12,685 nt of DNA from JBBDIK01 sp964640385 (GTDB taxonomy: Bacteria > Actinomycetota > UBA4738 > JBBDHU01): assembly GCA_964640385.1 (NCBI GenBank), contig CAZXFL010000037.1, positions 1 to 12,685 of the forward strand. Direction: 5' to 3'. The position numbers and the translations under genes are program-made. The notes under the pieces are model-generated. The model searched no databases and was not told the DNA's origin. It saw only the letters and a list, made by a program, of their open reading frames with translations. Every line of letters starts with the position of its first letter. The first letter of the stretch is position 1. Positions 1 through 7,373 of the stretch are shown piece by piece.

Positions 1-27
1 AACGAGTACTACGCGAGGGCGGCGTGA
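1..27 (+). CDS. C-terminal end of an upstream gene (partial)
   Basis: The first frame reads eight codons (NEYYARAA) and then TGA at 25-27. This may be the tail of a plus-strand gene that starts left of the window. Eight residues are too few to identify a family, and the reading could be chance. Confidence 0.3.
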   Translation, partial: NEYYARAA

Positions 28-173
28 GTGAATCGGACTTTTGGATCCCTACGGGCATTTCCCCGAGAGACGGCGTCGCGGGTGACCCACTGGGTTCAGC
101 TATCGCGGAGGGAAGGATTCCTCGAACCTGCGGAGGAGCGGAAGGCCGGGCAGCTCCGAAAGCTCGTCGGTTC

Positions 174-440
174 TCAGAGGCCACTGACGACATCTGAGGC
201 GTCGCTCAAGAGGTCCGGCTCCTCGAGCTCGAGTGACTCGTGGGGGACAGAGCGTATTCGCCCGGCGAGCAGGGCGCGCCGGCTGATGAGGTCCTCGGTC
301 CAGTCGTTATCGATGTAGTGGTCACTGATCTCGATCGCTTGGAGGACGGCTGCGGCCATCGCCCACGGGTCGATGTCCTCCACGACTACCTCGGGCTCTT
401 GCTCGGGATGTGCGCGGATGTCGCCCGTCGGCAGGCCCAT
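174..440 (-). CDS. small acidic hypothetical protein
   Basis: An 88-aa minus-strand ORF starts at ATG 440-438 and stops at TGA 176-174. Its codons are strongly G/C-ending and its composition looks like a real soluble protein, rich in Glu, Asp, Ile and Leu without the Arg/Pro/Ser excess of shadow frames. The middle, around DPWAMAAAVLQAIEIS, is a probable helix. There is no signal peptide, membrane segment or cysteine. Only a weak AAGGA lies upstream of the start. In the same frame a stop lies just upstream, while a different minus frame at about 441-577 also looks protein-like, so this may be the C-terminal half of a frameshifted gene. I do not recognise the family. It stands alone, opposite to the surrounding genes. 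Confidence 0.45.
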   Translation of the reverse strand: MGLPTGDIRAHPEQEPEVVVEDIDPWAMAAAVLQAIEISDHYIDNDWTEDLISRRALLAGRIRSVPHESLELEEPDLLSDASDVVSGL

Positions 441-856
441 GCTGCGTCCTTGATGATGCTCCCCAGTCCTCTATCGAGGAGGGCGCTCATCACGTGCTCG
501 TCGCGATCGAGGTAGCGGCACCTGGCGAAGTAGGCCGAGCGCCGAAGACATCGGTGAGCGTTCAGGCGCTCTACACTTCAGCGGGCCCGAGCTGATCGGA
601 CCATGTGAGCGAGGCGACGCTCGCCTCCGGTCTTCGCTGCGGACCTGGCTCCCCGCGTCGCGAGCGGCGCATCGGCAACCTTGGCGAGCGCCAGTAGGAC
701 AGCAAGAGCGAGAGGTCATCGGCGCTCGGCTTGCGTCAGAACCCCGTCGCACACCATCTGCCCGAACTGCTCTGGCGCGTGGATCTGCGGGAGTCCCGCA
801 CCCGGAGGGCCCTTCGTCCCTGGGAAGCGGCCTCCCCACCAGGAATCCTTAGTCAG
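441..856. other. gap without a convincing intact gene
   Basis: About 416 bases separate the minus-strand ORF from the SRPBCC-like gene. All long frames here are rich in Arg, Ser and Pro and look like shadows. One minus-strand frame from about 577 down to 441 reads like normal protein (it contains CRYLDRDEHVMSALLDRGLG). It has no clear start and does not continue in frame into the ORF at 174-440. The stretch may be a decayed gene. No tRNA, terminator or repeat was seen. Confidence 0.35.
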
Positions 857-1342
857 ATGTTCGTGCGGTACTACCTCGAGCTGCCGCTTGCCATGCAGAC
901 GGTGGAAGATGCGTTGTTTCAGTCCCCGGACGGATGGATCCCCGGGCTCGTCCAGCACGCGGAGGATCACGGCCGTGCGCTGCTCGGCGAGGTCGGGTTC
1001 AAGGCCGCTGGGGGGCGCGTCCGCAAGAAAGTGGTCATCGAATTCCGCGATCCGGTCCGATTCCCCTCCCGGACCGTGCTGCCGATGACCTGGCGGGCCG
1101 CCTCTCAGCAGGCCCTCTTCCCTACGCTCGAGGCAGATCTCGAGGTGGCCGAGCTCGGCCCGGCGATGACGCAGTTCTCGATCAGCGCGCGGTACACGCC
1201 GCCGCTTGGCACGGTCGGCGGTGCCATCGATCGGGCCCTCCTCCACCGGGTGGCCGAGGCGACCGTCAAGGACTTCCTCGATCGAGCCGGCAAGAAGGTC
1301 CAGGCACTGAGCGACGGTGCCCCTCAGGCCGCACGACGGTAG
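857..1342 (+). CDS. SRPBCC-like (polyketide cyclase/START fold) protein
   Basis: This is a 161-aa soluble protein. The start ATG 857 is chosen because the typical first beta strand of the fold begins there (FVRYYLELPLAMQTVEDAL). The frame is open further upstream to 731, but that part looks non-coding. The pattern fits small SRPBCC proteins: an N-terminal strand, alternating strands in the middle (about 55-115), then YTPPLGTVGGAIDRALLHRV at about 113-131 and a long C-terminal helix (ATVKDFLDRAGKKV). The PPLG..G..DR..LHRVAEATV ending is common in actinobacterial members. These proteins bind hydrophobic ligands, but the ligand here cannot be told. No good Shine-Dalgarno sequence precedes it. 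It lies on the same strand as the oxidoreductase operon, 313 bases upstream, and is probably a separate transcription unit. The family call rests on pattern recognition only. Confidence 0.7.
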   Translation: MFVRYYLELPLAMQTVEDALFQSPDGWIPGLVQHAEDHGRALLGEVGFKAAGGRVRKKVVIEFRDPVRFPSRTVLPMTWRAASQQALFPTLEADLEVAELGPAMTQFSISARYTPPLGTVGGAIDRALLHRVAEATVKDFLDRAGKKVQALSDGAPQAARR

Positions 1343-1655
1343 CGCTCGCGCGAGGGTTATCCGCTCGCCGATTGTCGTTGCAGATCGGCGGGCCGAGCCA
1401 AGACACGCTCGACGGGGCACATTCGTAGCAGGCTGCTGCCCGGGGCCCTAGGGGCGAAAGTCCCGCCGGGCACGGGACCCGGTGGGAACGAGGGGCCGTC
1501 GACATCTGCCGCAGGATCCCTCGGTGAGGATCCGGCATGAGGGCCATGTGGCGGGTCGTCTTCGACCCTGACGCACGGGCGAACCAAAGGACCCGAAGCG
1601 ACCGGGACCATCGGGCCTACGTACCGGACGCTTAGTTTGGTTGGCTTTCGGCAAC
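1343..1655 (+). promoter_or_regulatory. structured non-coding leader of the NXR-like operon
   Basis: There is no plausible gene in these 313 bases on either strand. Several hairpins can be read on the plus strand. GGGGC (1451-1455) pairs with GTCCC (1460-1464) around a GAAA tetraloop. CCGCCGGG (1463-1470) pairs with CCCGGTGG (1478-1485). GGATCC (1514-1519) pairs with GGATCC (1528-1533), and TGCC/GGCA (1507-1510/1534-1537) extends that stem. GGGTCG (1553-1558) pairs with CGACCC (1563-1568) around TCTT. A weaker CCCG/CGGG (1582-1585/1593-1596) follows. The promoter and any control element of the operon should lie here. I could not match the block to a named riboswitch, saw no clear -35/-10 pair, and found no FNR-type palindrome. 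Confidence 0.4.
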
Positions 1656-4600
1656 ATGATGGAACCGATCAGTCGACGCGACTTCCTGAGACTCACGGGG
1701 GGCGGTGTCGCGGGTATCGCCGCGCTCGGTCCCGCCGGATTGGTGTTCCGGCAGCTGGCGCCGATCACGGTCGGGAACCCGCTCGCGTCCTATCCGGATC
1801 GTGACTGGGAGGACGTCTATCGGGACCAGTACCGCTACGACTCGTCGTTCGCCTACGTCTGCGCGCCGAACGACACCCACAACTGCCGCATGCGGGCGTT
1901 CGTCCGGAACGGCGTCGTGACGCGTATCGAGCAGAACTACGACAGCGGCCGCGTTCGCGATGCGCTGGGCAACCAGGCAACCGCGGCCTGGAGCCCGCGC
2001 GGCTGTCCGAAAGGGATGACCCTTCACCGGCGCCTCTACGGTCCGTACCGCCTGCGTTACCCGATGATCCGCAAGGGGTGGAAAGACTGGGCCGACGACG
2101 ACTTCCCCTACCTGGACGCGGAGAATCGGGACAAGTACAGCTTCACGGCGCGCGGCACCGACACGTTCGTTCGTGCGAGCTGGGACGAGGTGTCTGGCTA
2201 CATGGCCCGCGCCTTCGTCGCGACGGCTAACCACTACAGCGGCGAGGAAGGGGCAAAGAAACTGCTGGACGAGGGGTATGCGCCCGAGATGGTCGAGGCG
2301 ATGGCGGGTGCCGGCACGCGGACCATGAAGTTCCGCGGGGGAATGGGACTGCTCGGGGTCCTCGGCAAGTACGGGATGTACCGCTTCTCGAACATGATGG
2401 CGCTGCTCGACAACAAGGTGCGGGGCACGGAGGGCGAGGAGGCGCTCGGAGGGCGTAACTGGTCGAACTACACCTGGCACGGTGACCAGGCGCCCGGCCA
2501 CCCCTTCGTCCACGGCCTGCAAGCCTCCGACGTCGATTTCAACGAACTGCGCCACGCTAAGCTGCATGTCGCGGTCGGCAAGAATCTCGTCGAGAACAAG
2601 ATGGCGGACTCGCACTTCTTCCACGAAGTCATGGAGCGCGGCGGCACGATCGTCGTCATCGCCCCTGAGTACAGTCCGCCCGCGAGCAAGGCCGACTACT
2701 GGATCCCGGTTCGCCCACAGACGGACACGGCGCTGTTCCTCGGGATCACGAAGATCATGCTTGACGAAGGTTGGTACGACGAGGACTTCGTCCGCCGGTT
2801 CACCGATCTGCCAATCCTGGTCCGCGCCGACACGGGGAAGAGGCTCAACCCCGCGGACGTGCTCCGCGACTATCGGCCCGGCCTGCGTTCGGACGGCGCC
2901 AGCTTCGAACACCAGGGCCTGACCGAAGAGGACTACGCGAAGCTGCAGGACTACATGGTGTGGGACCCCGAGGCGAAGGGTCCCGTCGCGATCACCCGCG
3001 ACGATATCGGTGAGCACATGCCCGTGGAGTCAGCTCTGACGGGACATCATCGGGTGCGCCTCCTCAACGGGACGAGCGTCGATGTAGCGTCACTGTTCCA
3101 GCTCTACCGCCAGCACCTCCAGGACTACGACCTGGACACCGTCGCCGAGATCACCCGGTCTCCCAAGGACCTGATCCGTCGGCTCGCGCACGATCTGGCC
3201 ACCATCAAGCCAGCCGCCATCCACATCGGTGAGGGCATCAATCACTGGTTCCACGCGACGCTGGCCAACCGGGCCATGTATCTGCCGATGATGCTCACGG
3301 GCAACATCGGAAAGCCCGGCGCCGGTTGCCACACGTGGGCCGGCAACTACAAGTCCGCCATCTTCCAGGAAACCCACTGGAGCGGACCCGGGATCAACGG
3401 CTGGTTCTACGAGGACCCGTTCGCCCAGCATCTGGACGAAGACACCCCCCCGAAGGACATCACCTACGTCAAGCATGCCAAGGGCGAGGAACCGGCCTAC
3501 TGGAACCACGGGGAGACGCCGCTCATCGTGAACACGCCGAAATACGGGCGGAAGGTCTTTACCGGTGCGACCCACATGCCGACGCCCACCAAGACCCTCT
3601 GGTTCTCCAACGTGAACCTGTTCAACAACGCCAAGCACGCCTACGACATGCTCTTCAACGTCAACCCGAAGATCGACATGATTGTTGCGCAGGATATCGA
3701 GATGACCTCGACCTGCGAGTACTCCGACTTGATCCTTCCTGCCAACTCCTGGATGGAATCCGAAGGCATCGAGATGACGGCGTCGTGCTCGAACCCCTTC
3801 CTGCAGGTCTGGAAGGGCGGGCTCAAGAAGACCGGCGACACCAAGGACGACATCGACATCATGGCGGGAGTCGCACGTGCCCTCGCGGAGGAAACGGGAG
3901 ATGAGCGGTTCGCGAGCCACTGGGCGTTCGCCGCGCCCGACAAGCGCCACATCTACGCCAGGCGCGTCCTCGGGGGTTCTGCGACGACCGCGGACTATGA
4001 CTTCGACAAGCTGATGGAGGGGGGGTACGGGGAACCCGGCGTTGCGCTGCTCATGACCCGGACCTACCCCCGGATCCCGTTCTACGAACAGATCCATGAC
4101 AGCGTGCCCTTCTTCACCGACACGGGCCGTTTGAACTCCTACACGGATATCCCCGAAGCCCTTGAGTACGGCGAGAACTTCATCGTGCACCGTGAGGGAC
4201 CCGAAGCGACGCCGTACCTGCCGAACGTGATCGTCTCGACGAACCCTCTCATCCGGCCGGAGGACTACGGCATCCCGCTCGATGCGAAGGGATGGGACGA
4301 GCGCACGGTCCGTAACGTCAAGATGGGGTGGGCCGAGGCCAAGGAAACAACGAACCCGCTCATGGAGAGCGGACTGAGGTTCTACCTGGTCACGCCCAAG
4401 ACGCGGCACAGCGTCCACTCGTCGTGGTCGGTCACGGACTGGAACTTCATCTGGTCAAGCGATTTCGCCGATCCGTACCGCACCGACAAGCGCCAAGCCG
4501 GCGTGGCCGAGCACCAGATGCATATGTGCCCGCAGGCCGCGCAGGACCTCGGTATCGAGCCGGGCGACTACGTCTGGGTCGATGCCAACCCAGCCGATCG

Positions 4601-5099
4601 CCCTTACCGGGGATGGAAACCGGATGACTGGTTCTACAAGGTTTCCAGGCTGAAGGTGCGGGTCAAGTACAACCCCGCCTATCCCTACGACGTCGTCATG
4701 ATCAAGCACGCTCCGTTCATCTCGACCGAGAAGACCGTCAAGGCGCATGAATCCCGGGCCGACGGGCGTGCGGTGTCGGCCGATACGGGCTACCAAGCCA
4801 GCTTCCGGTATGGCTCGCATCAGTCACTCACCCGTGACTGGTCGATGCCGATGCACCAGACCGACACGCTCTTCCACAAGTCCAAGGACGCGGTGCACTT
4901 CGTCTTCGGGTACGAGGCCGACAACCACGCCGTAAACACGGTCCCGAAGGAGACGCTGGTAAAGGTCACGTTCGCCGAGCATGGCGGTCCTGATGGCAAG
5001 GGCCTGTGGAAGCCGGGCACGACGGGGCAGACGCCCGGGAAGGAGAGCGATGCCATGTTGCGCTACCTCTCCGGTGGCTACGTCAAGGAGACGCGATGA
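1656..5099 (+). CDS. nxrA: Nitrite oxidoreductase/nitrate reductase-like catalytic (alpha) subunit, type II DMSO reductase family
   Basis: This 1147-aa molybdo-bis(pyranopterin) subunit most likely interconverts nitrite and nitrate outside the membrane. The length and many segments match my knowledge of Nitrospira/anammox NxrA, which is also about 1,150 aa (perchlorate reductase alpha is near 900). Visible features: a twin-arginine signal, SRRDFLRLTGG at 6-16, then a hydrophobic stretch; a first FeS site with C69-x3-D73-x3-C77 and C117; the NXR-type segment YRFSNMMALLDNKVRG at 242-257; the putative Mo ligand D277 in TWHGDQAPG; EYSPPASKADYWIPVRP at 338-354; and a C-terminal molybdopterin dinucleotide-binding beta domain. 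The start could be ATG 1656 or 1659, or TTG 1641. The first two put the Tat motif at the usual distance. No Shine-Dalgarno precedes it. The stop overlaps the next start (ATGA). The direction of catalysis and the exact substrate are inferred; chlorate, perchlorate, selenate or other type II substrates remain possible. Confidence 0.88.
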   Translation: MMEPISRRDFLRLTGGGVAGIAALGPAGLVFRQLAPITVGNPLASYPDRDWEDVYRDQYRYDSSFAYVCAPNDTHNCRMRAFVRNGVVTRIEQNYDSGRVRDALGNQATAAWSPRGCPKGMTLHRRLYGPYRLRYPMIRKGWKDWADDDFPYLDAENRDKYSFTARGTDTFVRASWDEVSGYMARAFVATANHYSGEEGAKKLLDEGYAPEMVEAMAGAGTRTMKFRGGMGLLGVLGKYGMYRFSNMMALLDNKVRGTEGEEALGGRNWSNYTWHGDQAPGHPFVHGLQASDVDFNELRHAKLHVAVGKNLVENKMADSHFFHEVMERGGTIVVIAPEYSPPASKADYWIPVRPQTDTALFLGITKIMLDEGWYDEDFVRRFTDLPILVRADTGKRLNPADVLRDYRPGLRSDGASFEHQGLTEEDYAKLQDYMVWDPEAKGPVAITRDDIGEHMPVESALTGHHRVRLLNGTSVDVASLFQLYRQHLQDYDLDTVAEITRSPKDLIRRLAHDLATIKPAAIHIGEGINHWFHATLANRAMYLPMMLTGNIGKPGAGCHTWAGNYKSAIFQETHWSGPGINGWFYEDPFAQHLDEDTPPKDITYVKHAKGEEPAYWNHGETPLIVNTPKYGRKVFTGATHMPTPTKTLWFSNVNLFNNAKHAYDMLFNVNPKIDMIVAQDIEMTSTCEYSDLILPANSWMESEGIEMTASCSNPFLQVWKGGLKKTGDTKDDIDIMAGVARALAEETGDERFASHWAFAAPDKRHIYARRVLGGSATTADYDFDKLMEGGYGEPGVALLMTRTYPRIPFYEQIHDSVPFFTDTGRLNSYTDIPEALEYGENFIVHREGPEATPYLPNVIVSTNPLIRPEDYGIPLDAKGWDERTVRNVKMGWAEAKETTNPLMESGLRFYLVTPKTRHSVHSSWSVTDWNFIWSSDFADPYRTDKRQAGVAEHQMHMCPQAAQDLGIEPGDYVWVDANPADRPYRGWKPDDWFYKVSRLKVRVKYNPAYPYDVVMIKHAPFISTEKTVKAHESRADGRAVSADTGYQASFRYGSHQSLTRDWSMPMHQTDTLFHKSKDAVHFVFGYEADNHAVNTVPKETLVKVTFAEHGGPDGKGLWKPGTTGQTPGKESDAMLRYLSGGYVKETR
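5085..5090 (+). promoter_or_regulatory. ribosome binding site of the small intercalated gene
   Basis: AAGGAG lies five bases before ATG 5096, inside the last codons of the alpha gene. It supports ATG 5096 as the start rather than upstream codons in the same open frame, and indicates translational coupling through the ATGA overlap. Confidence 0.7.
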
Positions 5100-5371
5100 A
5101 TCGGATCAAGGATGTCGAGGCCGAAGACCCACTGGAGATCGTCGGTGTCGTGCTGGACCGCCCTATCGACGATGCCGGCCTGGAGGCGATGGCTCGGACC
5201 TTCGTCGAGGAGTTCGCCCTGATGGGCTGGACCGGCAAGCGCATCCTCGGCATGTTCCGCCAGCCCTTCTACGGCGGTGCGCATTCGGCCTCCGAGCGGC
5301 TTGGCGCCGATCGGATCGCGGCGCTCGTCGAGGAAGTTTGCGGACCGGAGGAGGCAAGCACCGATGTCTGA
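5096..5371 (+). CDS. small conserved-looking protein between alpha and beta subunit genes
   Basis: This 91-aa soluble protein is unknown to me by function. ATG 5096 overlaps the alpha stop by four bases and has a good AAGGAG, and the stop overlaps the beta start by eight bases, so it is surely translated with the operon. The N-terminus is acidic (MNRIKDVEAEDPLEIVG). A helical core follows: FVEEFALMGWTGKRILGMFR at about 36-55, then QPFYGGAHSASERLG and a C-terminal helix DRIAALVEEV. There is a single Cys near the end, with no signal peptide, membrane segment or FeS motif. I have the impression that short ORFs of this kind (a leucine-rich helix, MGW, then an R.PFY.G.H motif) accompany FeS and molybdenum oxidoreductase genes, but I cannot name a family. 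Assembly or maturation of the enzyme, or a small cytoplasmic partner, are the plausible roles, all inferred from position. Confidence 0.75.
   Translation: MNRIKDVEAEDPLEIVGVVLDRPIDDAGLEAMARTFVEEFALMGWTGKRILGMFRQPFYGGAHSASERLGADRIAALVEEVCGPEEASTDV
5347..5354 (+). promoter_or_regulatory. ribosome binding site of the beta subunit gene
   Basis: GGAGGAGG lies nine bases before ATG 5364, within the end of the small gene. The open frame extends upstream to 5277, so this site decides the start. The protein then begins MSEKVRNWQLGRDM, which fits the NxrB family N-terminus. Confidence 0.8.
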
Positions 5372-6623
5372 AAAGGTTCGCAATTGGCAGCTCGGCCGGG
5401 ACATGGCCTATCGCTTCAAGGCGGCCCATCCAGAGCGCCAGTTCGCATTCGTCTTCAACATCAACCGGTGCCTGGGGTGCCAGACCTGCACGATGGCGTG
5501 CAAGTCCACCTGGACCTTCTCCGAGGGTCAGGAATACATGTGGTGGAACAACGTCGAGACCAAGCCCTACGGCGGGTATCCCGACGGCTGGGACGTGAAG
5601 ATCCTGGATGAGCTCGAGACAGCCAATCCCGGCGCCCAAGTGTGGGACACGAGCAGCCGAGGGCAGGGCAACCCCTACGGGGTCTTCAAGGGGCGGACCA
5701 TCTTCGAGGCGGCGGAGAACCAGGGCGGCGCCGAACAAGCACTCGGCTACCTGCCGACCGACGAGGAGTGGAAGGGACCGAATGCCAACGAGGACACACC
5801 CCGGGGGCCCAAGGGGGTCAAGGACCAGTACGGCCCCGGGACGGAGCTGCCGCGCCATGCGCCGTGGTTCTTTTACCTGCAGCGGCTGTGCAACCACTGT
5901 TCGTATCCTGCATGCCTCGCCGCTTGTCCGCGGAACGCGATCTACAAGCGCGAGGACGACGGCATCGTCCTGATCGACCAGGAGCGGTGTCGCGGCTACC
6001 AGAAGTGCGTCGAGCAGTGTCCGTATAAGAAGCCTATGTACCGCACGACGACGGGGGTCTCGGAGAAGTGCATCGGCTGCTTCCCGCGCGTCGAAGGGAG
6101 CGATCCGCTTTCCGAGGGCCTGCCGATGGAGACGCGCTGCATGGCCGTGTGCCCAGGCAAGATCCGGATGCAGGGCTTGGTGCGCATCGACAAGGATGGT
6201 GAGTGGGAGCAGGACCGCGACAACCCGCTGTACTACCTGGTGAAAGTGGCCAAGGTCGCGCTGCCCTTGTATCCGCAGTTCGGCACGCAGCCCAACGGCT
6301 ACTACATCCCTCCGCGATGGGTGCCGCGTGAGTACTTGACGCAGATGTTCGGACCGGGCGTGGACCACGCCATCGAGACCTACATGGCGCCGCCACGTGA
6401 GCTGCTCGCGGTCCTGCAGCTCTTCCGCGCCACGCAGCGCATCATCTTCCGCTACGAGATCAAGCCCGGATCCAAGGTCCGGGATTCGGTCATCAACGGG
6501 AAGAAGTGGTCCATGTATGACGACACGGTGATCGGCTACGACGCGAATGGGGATGTGGCCGCGAAGGTCTCTGTTGTCGAACCGATGGTGGAACGGCCGG
6601 CCAAGTATATGAACTCGTACTGA
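5364..6623 (+). CDS. nxrB: Nitrite oxidoreductase/nitrate reductase-like iron-sulfur (beta) subunit
   Basis: This 419-aa electron-transfer subunit carries four FeS clusters between the Mo subunit and haem b. Four Cys groups are visible: C36-x2-C39-x2-C42-x3-C46; C176-x2-C179-x4-C184-x3-C188; C209-x2-Y212-x2-C215-x3-C219; and C236-x2-C239 with C259-x3-C263. In the third group Tyr takes the place where NarH has Trp, which marks a [3Fe-4S] site, so the expected set is three [4Fe-4S] and one [3Fe-4S]. Segments such as GQEYMWWNNVETKPYGGYP (55-73), LQRLCNHCSYPACLAACPR and PNGYYIPPRWVPREY agree closely with Nitrospira NxrB as I remember it. The length also fits (about 430 aa). There is no signal peptide, so it presumably leaves the cell bound to the Tat-exported alpha subunit. 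It overlaps the upstream small gene by eight bases, and the chaperone gene starts nine bases after its stop. Confidence 0.9.
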   Translation: MSEKVRNWQLGRDMAYRFKAAHPERQFAFVFNINRCLGCQTCTMACKSTWTFSEGQEYMWWNNVETKPYGGYPDGWDVKILDELETANPGAQVWDTSSRGQGNPYGVFKGRTIFEAAENQGGAEQALGYLPTDEEWKGPNANEDTPRGPKGVKDQYGPGTELPRHAPWFFYLQRLCNHCSYPACLAACPRNAIYKREDDGIVLIDQERCRGYQKCVEQCPYKKPMYRTTTGVSEKCIGCFPRVEGSDPLSEGLPMETRCMAVCPGKIRMQGLVRIDKDGEWEQDRDNPLYYLVKVAKVALPLYPQFGTQPNGYYIPPRWVPREYLTQMFGPGVDHAIETYMAPPRELLAVLQLFRATQRIIFRYEIKPGSKVRDSVINGKKWSMYDDTVIGYDANGDVAAKVSVVEPMVERPAKYMNSY

Positions 6624-6632
6624 GGTGAAGCG

Positions 6633-7373
6633 ATGACGATCGATGTCAACGAGAACGCTCGGGCCGACGAGGTCCTGGCCAGAAGCCTCGTGTATCGCGC
6701 GCTTGCCCAGGTCTTCGCATTTCCGCTTGCCGACCGGGTTGCGATCCTGAGGGAGGAGGACCTACCCCTCGCCATCGCCTGTGTCCCTTCGTTGTCCATC
6801 GACGTGCAGGAGGCTGCCGAGGCCGTCGTCGAGGCCGTCGGGTCCCTGGACACCCCTGGGCTGGAGTCCGCATACACGGCGCTGTTCCAGCATGTGCACT
6901 CGGTCGATGCCCCGCTCTATGAGACCGACATGACCACCCACGGCGATGTCTTCCGTCAAACGCAGGAACTTGCGGATCTGGGGGGCTTCTACCGAGCGTT
7001 CGGTATGGAATGCGATGCTGAGCGGCCCGACGCACTGTCAGTCGAGTTGGAGTTCTTGCACCTGCTCACCTACAAGATCGGCTGGGCGATCGTGCAGAGT
7101 CAGGAATCCGGGCATGAGATCTGCGAGAAGGCCCAGCGCGCATTCCTCTCGGACCATGTCCTTCGGTGGGTGCCCGATGTGACACGTCGCATCGAGGCGC
7201 TTGACGGCGATACCCCCTACAGCCGGGCGGCCACGCTTCTTCGGGTGTTCCTGGATGAGGAGTCCACGCGGCTCGGCGTGGAGCCGGCGAGAGGTTCCCG
7301 CAGCATCCCGCTCACGATCCTGGGAAGCGCGGAGGAGACGGAGTCGGTGGCCTTCTGCGAGGAGGAGGGATGA
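6633..7373 (+). CDS. TorD/NarJ-type molybdoenzyme chaperone
   Basis: This 246-aa, all-helical cytoplasmic protein belongs to the family that binds the alpha-subunit leader and apoenzyme and helps insert the molybdenum cofactor before Tat export. Characteristic segments are DAPLYETDMTTHGDVFRQTQ (92-111), ELADLGGFYRAFG (112-124) and the family signature RPDALSVELEFLHLLTYK (131-148). The length is slightly above the usual 190-230 aa; the extra residues are a polar C-terminal tail. The start ATG 6633 follows GAGGTGA, which overlaps the stop of the beta gene. The end overlaps the next start by four bases (ATGA). Its place inside the operon argues that it serves this enzyme. There is no signal peptide, as expected. 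Confidence 0.9.
   Translation: MTIDVNENARADEVLARSLVYRALAQVFAFPLADRVAILREEDLPLAIACVPSLSIDVQEAAEAVVEAVGSLDTPGLESAYTALFQHVHSVDAPLYETDMTTHGDVFRQTQELADLGGFYRAFGMECDAERPDALSVELEFLHLLTYKIGWAIVQSQESGHEICEKAQRAFLSDHVLRWVPDVTRRIEALDGDTPYSRAATLLRVFLDEESTRLGVEPARGSRSIPLTILGSAEETESVAFCEEEG

Noticed and set aside
28..318. Plus-strand ORF of 96 codons at the left end
   Set aside because: It starts with GTG directly after a stop, is rich in Ser and Arg, and half of it overlaps the better-looking minus-strand ORF.
716..1420. Minus-strand ORF opposite the SRPBCC-like gene
   Set aside because: The plus-strand reading has the normal SRPBCC strand/helix pattern. The minus reading has no recognisable domain and covers the non-coding flanks too.
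1441..1540. Cobalamin or molybdenum-cofactor riboswitch in the leader
   Set aside because: No B12-box-like string and no Moco motif could be found. Only generic hairpins are visible.
1569..1625. Weak resemblance of the leader (GACGCA after a hairpin, then an ACCGGGACC string) to a c-di-GMP-I riboswitch
   Set aside because: The invariant AAAGCC stretch, the GAAA tetraloop in the preceding hairpin and the paired 3' part are missing, so it is not enough to call.
1632..6368. Long minus-strand frames (1632-3017, 3090-4418, 5163-6368) opposite the alpha and beta genes
   Set aside because: They are antisense to genes with clear motifs (Tat signal, FeS Cys groups, Mo ligand region) and have shadow-like composition.
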